Assembly (NCBI RefSeq): GCF_000002985.6
Contig: NC_003281.10
Location: 3,410,001-3,474,000, forward strand
Length of the DNA: 64,000 nt
Direction of reading: 5' to 3'
DNA from: Caenorhabditis elegans
Lineage: Eukaryota > Nematoda > Chromadorea > Rhabditida > Rhabditidae
Part shown: piece by piece, positions 44,345-54,700 of the stretch
Layout of the letters: each line of letters begins with the position of its first letter
Position numbering within the stretch: the first letter of the stretch is position 1
The notes under the pieces: model-generated
Database searches by the model: none
The model's input: only the letters and a program-made list of their open reading frames with translations
What the model was told of the DNA's origin: nothing
Translations under genes and position numbers: made by a program

Positions 44345-46107
44345 ATGTCTACGCCGCTTAGGATGACGACGCCGCTTGGTGTATCTTTATCATCCGACCT
44401 GAAACGTGCCTTGCAAGACAATGAAAAGCTGACAAGGGACGTGAGCGATGCAAAACTTTTGAAAGAAGATGCTGAAATAAAACTGAAAAAAATTAGGAAT
44501 AAGCTTAATGGAGAGCACTCTGAAAAGTTGGGAAAGTTGAATGATAAGTACAAGGTATATAATAGAGATAAGAAATTGCTGGAATAGATAATATTTTAGG
44601 CTGTACAAGAAGAACTGAAAACGATGAAACAGAGTTCGCAGTTGAAACGGGAGAAAGGAGTTTTGGAAACTGAAAACCGTCGTTTGGAAACTGCAAAAAG
44701 TGAATTAGATCGGCAACTTTTAGGAAAAAATGATGAATTACGAATGGCAGATGTGGAAAAAGTGGAAGATGTTAAGATGATTCGGGACCTGAAAGCAGGG
44801 AAACGGCCACCTTTCAAAACTGAATTCAAAAATCTCATCAGCAGGAGCGAGAAGTTTAGGAGAATAGAGATAGCGAGAGCTGAACTTCAGCGATGTGGTG
44901 AGAAATACCTATAAATACAGTTATTTAAAGTGATTTTAGGCGGCGAAGCTTCTGAATTTTACTGCCTTCTTCTTGGAAGATTGAGTAAGTTGGGTCTTCT
45001 GAAATGGAAGATGTCAAAGAGGGAAGGATTATATCTCTATCACGCCAGCAACCTCACGAGAAGACGATTCACCAAGTTGAAACAAATGCTGCGAGGAAGT
45101 GGATGTATCGATCCATTGCCATCTATTCATGAGATCAAAAAGCTGGAGAAAGTTGTTGGCTCCTCGGATCAATTAAAGGTCACCGAGCATACCGTTGACG
45201 GTAAATCCGTGGTCGCCGTTCATCTGCTCGACGTCGTCAAAATGTTAACTGAAAGGATTAATGAATTAGTTGCTAATGGAAAGATGGTAGTTGGAGACGA
45301 TCCTATTTGGCTTACGATCCTCGGCGATAAAGGATCAGAAGAATTCAAGTTATGTTTGTCAATTGGAAATGTCTCCCAACCTAACAGCTGTTTCCATCTA
45401 ATTCCACTTGGCATTTTCAATGATGACGAAAGCAGTGAAAACATTCGAAAGTATCTAGGTCCCATCGTTGAACAACTCAATCGATTATTGTTCCTAAAGA
45501 TAAAAGTAGGCGATAAGGACATTGATGTACCTGTGGAGCAGTATCTTGGGGGAGATATGAAGTTCCAATGCGATGCTATTGGTCATGAGGGAGGAAACAG
45601 TACCTATCAGTGCATGCAGTGCTTTTCGCTACGAGGACAGTCGATCAGCAGGTCCATGCAACTAAAAAGGGGTGACATCAAGAAAACCAGGATCTCGAAG
45701 GCAGTAGTCAATGATAGAGCTGAAAAACTGGAGGAGCTGGAAGAATTTCTTTCAGGAACAAAATGTGCTCTTCAGATAGTTCAAAACTTCAAGAATCGCC
45801 AAGTCAACGGGTACAAGTCACCATCCGAGCCGTGTAGAGCAGCGATGTGATTTTTCAAGGACAAGACTATGAAACTGGCAACTTCATACAATGGGCGCAA
45901 AGTGGACTGTCAGACTTGTTCCAAGTCTGTACACGGTGTATGCTGTGGGCTGTGGGATCCTGAAAGTTGGAAGCTTACCACTGAAGATTCTCCTGACGTG
46001 GATTGCTTCGAGTGTCGATCCATGACGGTGAATCGCATCGAGAAGGAAGCTGAATCCACCATTGCACATCTGGAAAATGAGAAGAATAAATTGATGGAAG
46101 ATTTGAG
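44345..46107 (+). pseudogene. Nematode-expanded family gene with in-frame stop; coiled coil, conserved unknown domain, Cys/His motif
   Basis: Exons 44345-44554, 44600-44897 and 44940-45850 join in frame. The N-terminal ~165 residues are coiled coil. A conserved domain follows (VGDDPIWLTILGDKGSEEF, CLSIGNVSQPNSC, LGGDMKFQCDAIGHEGG, CMQCF), which I associate with a multi-copy nematode family of unknown, possibly transposon-derived, function. The frame hits TGA at 45848-45850, then continues open in the same frame to a donor at 46108. That downstream part encodes a C-x2-C-x4-H-x2-CC...C-x2-C zinc-type motif. It reads as a broken gene, though a truncated protein ending at 45850 is possible. Compared with my memory of family members, a block before the Cys motif seems missing. 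Confidence 0.6.
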
Positions 46108-46149
46108 GTTGGAGTATTTATATTTTCTTTAAAGAAAGCATTTAAATTT

Positions 46150-46599
46150 ACAGATTAGCTCAAGCACGTGGTGTCAGTGTGTCCCATGTTTGATCTGCCT
46201 AGATCTACAAAAAATGCGGTAGTTTAGACTTTCTCTGATTTTTTTTAAAATGAAAACTGACAATTTTCACAATTTCTGTTCTACAATTTTCAAAAAACCC
46301 AGTTTGAAAACATTTTTTCAATTTTTACGAATTGTCGTCAATTAAAATGTGTTGTTTTTTTTTTCACTGACTACAGTACCCAGTATGTGAATTACCGTCA
46401 CGGTGTCTGCAGACTTTTTGCGCGATGCAAGCGCGCTCCACCGCACGTGTGTAAAACAAAAACAATCGGCTGCTGAAAACGGTTTTGAGTCGTTTTTTCG
46501 CTAAATTTCCATTCGATTTTCTATTTTTCTGCTGAGATCTGCATTTTCCCAAGTAAAAACAATTTATTTTAGTTGAGAAATCACCAAAAACGTGCAAAG
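46150..46599. other. Intergenic: MITE fragment and 5' flank of the next gene
   Basis: Positions 46168-46220 are one arm of the 'cacgtggtgtcag' MITE family. Near 46427 is the dispersed 'gcaagcgcgctccaccgcac' phrase. The promoter of the operon-like gene run that starts at 46600 should be here. I see no defined core element. Confidence 0.45.
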
Positions 46600-49500
46600 A
46601 TGACGAAAAAAAAGGTATATTCTTGAATTACTCTAGTTTATATTTTAAAAATTTTCAAATTCAGGTGTACAACAAAAGGAAACGAAAGGAAGCATCAATT
46701 AGAGTGTTGGAAGCGATTCGGGAAAAGAGGAAGCAGCAATTGGCTGAAAATGCCCGTCTTGAAGCTGAACAAGCGGAGCAAGATGTGGCTCCAGAGCCAA
46801 TTGATGTGCAGGATCCTGTGATAAATGCTGGAAATATTGTGGAAGATGCGGAGCCTCTGAACGTGGTAATTTAATTTATATTTTTTTAATCCTAAAATCT
46901 CCATTTTTCAGAATCCTTCTCCGCCGCAGCCTAGAAAATTCAATTTTCGGGTAGCGAACTTGGAAATTGCCCGCCAGGCGAAAATTTCACAGAATCTCAT
47001 GAAAACTTCTGAAACTGCATCTACTTCATCTCCTGTCAGACAGCAAGTGAAAACAGAAATTGTTCCAAGGGTTGGTTCTCGGGGTTATTTTTTGGTATTA
47101 ATTACTTTTTAAAAATGTAGAAAAATGCCTGAAAACAGCGGGAATTCAAATATATTCAGCTCATTTTCAAAATTATTTTGCAAAATTAAAAAAATCTTAT
47201 TTTTCTATTAATTAAATAAAAATTTTAATTCAATTCAATTTAAATTAAAGGTTAAAAAAAAATTGAATAACACATTTTTTTCAATAATTTTATTTCCAGG
47301 TATCTCAAAGAACAATTGTTAAAACACAAGCCCTTCCACGTGTCAATGCTCCAGTCCTATCATCAGTTCCTGCAAAAAATCCGCTTCCTCCAAAATTTGT
47401 TTATATAAATACAGCTGGATTGAAAAGAAAACGAGACGATGATGTGGGTGGAATTTTGGAACAATTACAGCAAAAAATGAGAAATTTTTTGGAATTTTTC
47501 TATTTTTGAGCTGAAAAAATTACAAATTTTCTAAAGGAATTTCCAGATTTTTTGCCATTTGTTGTTCTAAATTTTTAAAGATAATTTTGTTATTCAAGAA
47601 AATCCCGAAAATTATGAAAAAATTTTTAAACTTGTGAAAAATTATTAAAAACCGAAAAAAAGTTCTCAACAAATTCCGAAAAAGCAAACAAAAAATTGCG
47701 AAAAATTCTTAAAAACCGAGAATTTCAATTCCGGCAATTTGCCGATTTGCCAGAAATGTTCAATTCCGGCAAATTACCGATTTGCCGGGAATTACAATTC
47801 CTGATAATCTGACGATTTGCCCGAAATTTGCCGGTAAATTCTATCCCGGCAATTTGCCAATTTGCCGGAAATTTTAAACTCCGGCAATTTGCTGATTTGC
47901 CTGAAATTTTCAATTCCGGCAATTCGCCGATAATTCAAAATCATGAAAAAACTAAATTTTCCATAATTTTTTTTCAATTTTTCTCTAAATTTCAGAAAAA
48001 CACGCCATCAACATCGAATTCAATCACTCTAAATCCATCTTCTCGTGGTGATCAAACCCAATTTATTGTACATCTACAACGAACAATTGAACGATTGGAA
48101 AAAGAAAAAGCTGCGTTAACGGAGAAATTGACAATGCGAGAGGATGAGATTAAAGTGTTTTCAGTGGAATTTGTGAATATTCAAAAAGAAAATGTTAAAC
48201 TAATGAAGGAGAACAAAGCTAAAGAATCACAAATTTCAAACCAATCGATTCAAGTTCGAAATTCGTGGAAATTCGCAGATTTATTCAAGAAAGAGCTGCA
48301 GAAAAGTCGGAAAGACGTGTCGGAAGTGAAATGGAAAATTGATAAAATCGAAAAAAAAGTCGGCATCAAAAAGCCTACACCAAGGAAGAAGCCTGATGTA
48401 AAGCTGATAAATCCAGAGGATATTTCATTGATGTCTGACAGAACCCAGGATGGGGAAGATTCAAGTGACTTCGGAAGTCCTCTAGCGAAATATCTGAAGC
48501 CTGATCAGCCCAGCACAAGTTCTGCGTGCTATGGGAAGCCGTTCTATTTTGAAAGCACCAGCAGCAGCTCCAGAAAGCCCATCACAGCATCTCCAGGCCC
48601 TCCAGGCCGAACACAAATTTCGGATCAGCTGAACACTGGAGAAGTTAGATATGTGGTGAATTCAGGAAAACCATTCAATTTTAGCTCGGAAAGTAACTCC
48701 AGGAACTTGAAGCTTATTCCAGGATATATTAAGAGACCAGAATTTCGCTATATCAAGCCAGAAGGCTTCACCTCAGCCTCTTACAAAGCTCAGTCAGAAG
48801 GAATGAGCTCGTTTTTGAAGACTGGAAGCTCTGCAACTCCTGAAAATTCGAAGAAATCAGCCCATTTTGACATGCCGGATATTTCCTCAACGCCTTACAA
48901 ATCTCACGTGGTGGTGGAATCGGACGAAATGAATAGTTCTTCGAGTACAATTGGAGGATTTGAGTCAGAAAAGAAAGATAATGGAGCTCTCGGAAGCCAG
49001 AAATCTCCTGTTAGTTATAACGAAAAAAATTGCTAAAAAATTTACTTAAAATTCCGCGAAATTTTGCCAATCTGTCAGTATCGATTTTTTCAATTTTTCA
49101 GGAAAAAAAAGTCAAATTTTAAGGTTTTTTCAATAAAAAACTTTTGAAAATGAAAAAATCCGCCAAGACGATTTGTTCGATGGGGCGCGCTTGCATTATT
49201 TTTTGTTTTTGTTTTTTTGTCCTAATTATTTCACTGAATTCCTTCATGTTTTGTGTATTTTTACTGAAAATTTGAAAAGCTAATGAACAATTTGCATTTA
49301 TCTTGACTTTTCATTCAAATTTTCAGTGAAAATTCACAAAAAATGAAGAAGTTCAGAGAATTGATGAGAAAAAAAAAACAAAAATTAAAATAATGCAAGC
49401 GCGCTCTATTGAACAAAGTCTCTTGGCGGTAATTTGAATATGAAACTGGCAAAAATGGAAAATTATTGCAGATGCCCGACATTGCCACAGCACTTCACAA

Positions 49501-50045
49501 TATATTTGATTCAAAAGAAGTTCAAAGTAGTTCTTCAACCACCGGAAGCTCTGCACCGCCCGAAAATTCGAAGAAATCAGATCATTTTGACATGCCGGAT
49601 ATCTCCTCAACTCTTTACAGATCTCGTGTTGAGCCAATCAGCAGCTCTTCCAGTGGATCTACCAGCACAAGTGCTCCGAGATATGTGCCAAAACCAATAG
49701 CCCAGCCAGCTCGATATGCAATTCCAAGTCCGGGTGCTTTGAATGCCTTAAGAGTGAGTGACAGCCGGAATCGCTCAGTTTACTGGAGCGCACTTGCAAT
49801 AATACATACTTTTTTTTCAGCGTCCCCCAGAATGGAAAGGTCAGCGCCGACATGCGCCGAGTTACGTGAAATCCAGAGAAAGCGTCACGTTCAGAGGATG
49901 CTCCAGATTTCCAGTCACATCACCGCATTTCGCGAAAGCTCACCTGGAACCTGTGACTGATGGAAAAGATGATTCGAAAATTGTCAAATATCGATTTGTA
50001 CCGAAGCGACCAGATTTTGATGGAGAACGCGAACATAAGAAGTGA
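46600..50045 (+). CDS. Nematode protein of unknown function, coiled coil plus Ser/Pro-rich tail
   Basis: Seven exons (46600-46614, 46665-46865, 46912-47070, 47300-47443, 47996-49009, 49472-49753, 49821-50045) keep frame and give 679 residues. The start lies in a five-codon first exon (MTKKK). The N-terminus is Lys/Arg-rich and helical (YNKRKRKEASIRVLEAIREK). A coiled coil follows (FIVHLQRTIERLEKEKAALT). After it comes a long low-complexity Ser/Pro/Lys region and a basic C-terminus (KYRFVPKRPDFDGEREHKK). I recognise no domain. Exon 6 contains an 88-bp copy of the end of exon 5 (ENSKKS.HFDMPDISST). The basic ends would suit a nuclear or RNA/chromatin-associated role, which is only inference. 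It is probably first in an operon with GrpE and pph-6; polyadenylation signal at 50089. Confidence 0.82.
47725..47940. repeat. Second cluster of 'ttgccgatttgccgg' motif
   Basis: Eight or so 'caattccggcaatttgccga' phrases in intron 4 of the preceding gene, directly before exon 5. Same family as 4797-5312. Confidence 0.8.
49180..49414. repeat. Inverted repeat with 'gcgcgcttgcattatttt' arms
   Basis: The left arm, about 49182-49212, pairs with 'aaaataatgcaagcgcgc' at 49382-49406. It lies in intron 5 of the unknown-function gene. A single arm recurs in its next intron near 49784. Confidence 0.8.
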
Positions 50046-50088
50046 CAAATCTTGGTTTTTTTGTGTTTAAGGCTTTTAGAGCATTGAT

Positions 50089-50094
50089 AATAAA
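50089..50094 (+). promoter_or_regulatory. Polyadenylation signal of the unknown-function gene
   Basis: AATAAA lies 44 bp after the stop and ~320 bp before the GrpE start, an operon-like arrangement. Confidence 0.7.
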
Positions 50095-50410
50095 TTTTTT
50101 GTTGGATTTGCTGTGTTTTTTTGCGGAAATACACAGATTTTTGCAGAAAAAGTTAAGAAAAAACTGCTACAGTTTGCCCTTTTCCACTTTAAATTGCCGC
50201 TTAAAAACTCCTCGAAAAGAGTGTGCAAAGCATGGAGACGCAGACACGCACGAAAATCACGCCAGCACGTTACTGGCGCACTTGAGTCATGTGCTGGCGC
50301 ATTTCTTGTCATGATGAAATTTATTAATTTTTTCTTCGTTTTTTACCAATTTCCGCCGATTTTTCGTTTTTTATTCCTAATTTCTTCAAATTTTGGCAAT
50401 TTCAGACAAT

Positions 50411-51424
50411 ATGCTGCGCAAAGGAGTGTCTTTCGTCGGCCAGGCTGTTCAACAAACGCTGTAAGTTCCTTGAATTTTGAATAACGGTGAAAATCAAATT
50501 TTTTCATTGCAGGAAAACTCAGAAAAACTTGCGCATTCAAAGATTCAGCGCCACGGCATCACAATCATCGGAAGAAGTCAATTATGAGATTAGAAAAGAC
50601 GGAAAGAGACTCAGAGGTAGCGATTTTTACTCTAAAACAAATTCTAAATTCTAAAAACTGATATAATATTTAAAAAAAAACCAGGAGCCGACTATGAAGA
50701 AATTGTTCTTACTTCGATTGCCGGCGAGGACAAGACACAGATTCCAAAGGGTGCTTTTGATGTTCTTCTCAAGGAATACGACGATTTGCAGGCCGAAAGC
50801 TTGGATTTTAAGGATAAATATCAAAGATCGCTTGCTGAAACTGAAAATGTTCGTCGGCGAGGTATCAAGCAAACCGACGATGCTAAGGTTTTTGCAATCC
50901 AATCATTCTGCAAAGATTTACTTGAGGTTCGATTTTTAAAATCAAAATCAACCGAAAAACAATTAAAATAATTCCAAATTTGCAGGTCTCCGATATTCTC
51001 GACATTGCCGTCAAGTCTGTGAAGCCAGAAGATCTGGAATCGGGAGGAAAAGCTCTGAAAGATCTTTTCGAAGGAGTTTCAATGACCCGTACTGTCATGG
51101 CAAAGACATTCGCAAAGCATGGCCTTGTGACCGTGGATCCAACCAATGAAAAGTTCGACCCCAATCTCCACGAAGCCGTTTTCCAGATTCCATCTGCTAA
51201 TGTTAGTGCTAACCGCCCGAATTTTCCGAAATAAAAGAGCCAAATCTTGTATTTTTTGAACAATTTGGGCTTATTTAATCCTTTTTAAATGCCACAAAAT
51301 GCTTAATTTCCTCCATTTTCAGGCCAAACAACCTGTCGGACATATCGAAGTGTGTACAAAGATCGGCTACAGCCTGAAAGAACGTCCAATTCGGCCTGCT
51401 CAAGTTGGAGTCGTCTCTAAATAA
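50411..51424 (+). CDS. Mitochondrial GrpE-type nucleotide exchange factor
   Basis: Five exons (50411-50460, 50513-50616, 50685-50926, 50986-51201, 51323-51424) give 237 residues, the length I remember for the C. elegans GrpE homologue (C34C12.8). The N-terminus is a basic, Ser/Gln-rich mitochondrial presequence (MLRKGVSFVGQAVQQTL). A dimerising coiled coil follows (YQRSLAETENVRRRG). The C-terminal signature is intact (FDPNLHEAVFQIP, VGHIEVCTKIGYSLKERPIR, PAQVGVVSK). It releases ADP from matrix Hsp70 during import and folding. 'ggcaatttcag|acaat' just before the ATG is a trans-splice-type acceptor, and the upstream gene ends only ~365 bp away, so it is likely an internal operon gene. Confidence 0.96.
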
Positions 51425-51703
51425 TTTTCTTTTAATTTTCCTCTGGTTTTTTAATGTTTTTCCGGTTTTTTGTAGTTTTTTTTTGAATAGCTAGTAATTT
51501 TTATTGTTTTTCTGTTTTTTCCGTTATTTCATCACACTCCAATCACTTTTTCCCGCCGTTTTATAGGATTCGAATGAACAATTTTTGAGTTTCAATTCCC
51601 TTTTTTCCACTTTTTCGATAGGTTTTCAGCCATTTTTCATATATTTTTTAATTTTAAACAGGAAAAAAGCTTCTTTTTCATTTAAAACCGTAAAATTTTC
51701 AGA

Positions 51704-54700
51704 ATGATCGACACAAACCTTCTTCGGGTGACAGTGTGCGATGAAGGAGAGCTCGAAAAGAGCACAACGCATTTTATTGGGTACCAAATTTTGGATATTT
51801 CAAGCGAAAAATGCGATTTTCCAAGCACAAATCGCTTTGTGTCGATTTACGCAGCTCGTGTACTCCTCGAGGAGAAGATTTTTATAGTTTTTGGAGAAAA
51901 TGCTCAATTTTTGACCAATTTAACATTAAAATTGTCATTTTAATTATTTTAAATGAAAATCGACTACAAATCATCGTTTCCAGCAGTTTTCCATATTAAA
52001 AATGCTGAATTTCAGCATAAAAATTACCAAAAAAGCGAAAAATCGGCGATTTGAACGTTAAACTTTTAAAAAACAGCGAAAATGTAAAATCTAGCATTTT
52101 AGTCGAAAACTAGTATTTTTCTCCTCGGGGAGTACACGAGCTGCGTAAATCTACATTAGGCGATTTGAGCTTGGAAATTGATTTTTTTTACTCAAAATTG
52201 AAAAATTCTGCGAAAAATTTCGAATTTTTTTGCAAATTTCTAAAAAAAAACTTAAATTTCAGCTCCAAAATTATACAAAACTTAATTTTTTTCATTTCCA
52301 GATCTCGAAAAATAGAGCCGGAGCAATGGATTACGTGGGCGAGCGAATGCAAATACTTGCCCGAATCTGACGCTGTTGCTCTTTGTGCAACGTAAGAAAA
52401 AAGCAATTTTCAGCAATTTTCGGCTCAAAAACTGAACATTTTTTCAGATTAATCGATCGTCTATCACTGGAAGCCAATGTGGTGCCCGTTTCGTCGCCTG
52501 TCACAATTTGTGGAGATATTCATGGACAATTTTATGATTTACTCGAATTATTCAAAACTGGTACGGAATCGGATTCGAATTGGAAATGTCACAAAATTGG
52601 ATGAAAAATTCAAAAAATCAGCCGAAAAATCGAGAAACTTTCCGGGAAAATCGGAAAATTAGCCAAAAAAAAATCGAGAAATTGGATAAAAAAATTCGTA
52701 AATTGAATGAAAAATTCAAAAGTTGAATGAAAAATTCGAAAATTTGCCGGAAAATCGAAAAAATCGATAATGTGTCGATTTACGCAGCTCGTGTACTCCT
52801 CGAGGAGGAGAATTTCACTGTTTTCGGGCCATTTTTCGCTTTTTTAACATTAAAATTGCCTTTTTCAGATGGAAAAGTATTTTACTACTGCTAAAAACGA
52901 AGAATTTTCATATTTTCAACAATAGAAACCTAGATTTTCGCCTAGAAATGGCGATTTAAGTGTTTTTTACAACAAGATCGCGAAAAAATAATTAAAAATC
53001 AAGCATTTTAGCCGGAAAATTGTGATACACTTCTCCTCGTGGAGAACACAGCTGCGTAAATCGACACAGGGCCGTGGAAGAGGCCATACGGTTTTTTTTC
53101 TGTTTTCAAACATGAAAAAAACTCGAAAAATTCATTTTTACAGCTAATTTTCGATTTTTCGACGGAAGAAGAAGTTTTGGCGACGTTTTATGTGAAAAAT
53201 TCAAATATTTTGGCAATTTTGAGTGTTTTTTGTGGAAAAAGGGTGCAAAATTTGAAAATTTATAATTTTTTCAAGTTTTTCTGAAAAAAAAACAATCGTT
53301 TAAATTTATTAATTTGAAAAATCGTCGAAAATCAATAATTTCAGCAAAAAAACTCTAAAATTCTTCTCCTCGGGGAGTACACGGGCTGCGTAAATCGACA
53401 CGAAACGATTTTTCATCTAAATTTAGAATATTTCACCGAAAAATCGGTATAAATCTAGAAAAAATCACTTTTTTTCATGCGAAAATCCTTTAAAAAACAG
53501 TTTTTATACGATTTTCTTGAAAAAAAAGTCAAAAAATCGATATTTTTAATCCAGAAAGCTTAAAATTTCGAAAAAAAAACTTTTTTTCGTAAATTTTTTA
53601 AATAAAAAATGGCGAAAATATATTCAGCAAAAAAAACTCTAAAATTCTTCTCCTCGGGGAGTACACGGGCTGCGTAAATCGACATAACGATTTTTCATTT
53701 AAATTTTGATTTTTTCGACTGAAAAATCGTTAAAAATCTTGAAAACCCCACTTTTCAGGCGAAAATCCTTAAAGAAACAGTTTTTATACGAATTTCTGAA
53801 AAAAAAAAGTTTGAAAAAATCGTTTTTTTTTTATCCAAAAAGCTTGAAATTTCGATTAAAAAAACCTTTTTTCGTGAATTTTTTCAGTAAGAAATGACAA
53901 AAATATATTCGGCAAAAAGCTCTGAAATTCTTCTCCTCGGGGAGTACAAAGCGATTTTTCATCTAAATTTTGATTTTTTGAATGACAAAAAAAAATCGTG
54001 ACGTGACCCATTTTTTCTCATTACAGGCGGCACAGTTCCCAACACAAAATACGTATTCATGGGAGATTATGTGGATCGAGGACATTACAGTCTGGAAACT
54101 GTTACACTGCTTTTTTGTCTTCTTCTCAAGTATTTTTTGATTCTTTTTCCTACCAAAATTTCTGTAAAAAACTCCAAAATTTGCAGATATCCGAATCAAA
54201 TCACACTGCTCCGCGGAAATCATGAATCTCGTCGAATTTCCAATGTTTATGGATTCTACGATGAATGTCAGAATAAATATGGACACGGAAATGTGCACAA
54301 ATGGTTCTGTAAAGTAAGGAAGCGATGGAAATTGAATGGAAATTGGAAATTCGTCGTGCAGAAAAAGCGATAAAAATCGTTAAAAATTCAACGTTTTGGC
54401 GAAATTATACGCGAAAATTCATGAAAAAATGATTTTTGTGCGATTTTCTGATAATTTTAAAAATTTAACTGAAAAATTGGCTGAAAAATTCAAAATTCGT
54501 TTCAAAATGGCTCCAAAAGTAAAGCTAAAAATAAGTCGAATTTTTATAAAATTAAAAATTTCATATAAACTTTCCGGAAAATTGTTTTTCTGTAATTTTC
54601 TTTTTTAAAAAACTTCAAAAAAACATGAAATCCATCAAAATTAGTTTTTGTGCAATTTTTGGACTCAAAAATGCTCGATTTTTTTCTGGTTTTTTTAAAG

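Noticed and set aside
45848..45850. TGA read as selenocysteine
   Set aside because: No SECIS-like element seen, C. elegans is known for a single selenoprotein (thioredoxin reductase), and the family has no known selenoprotein member.
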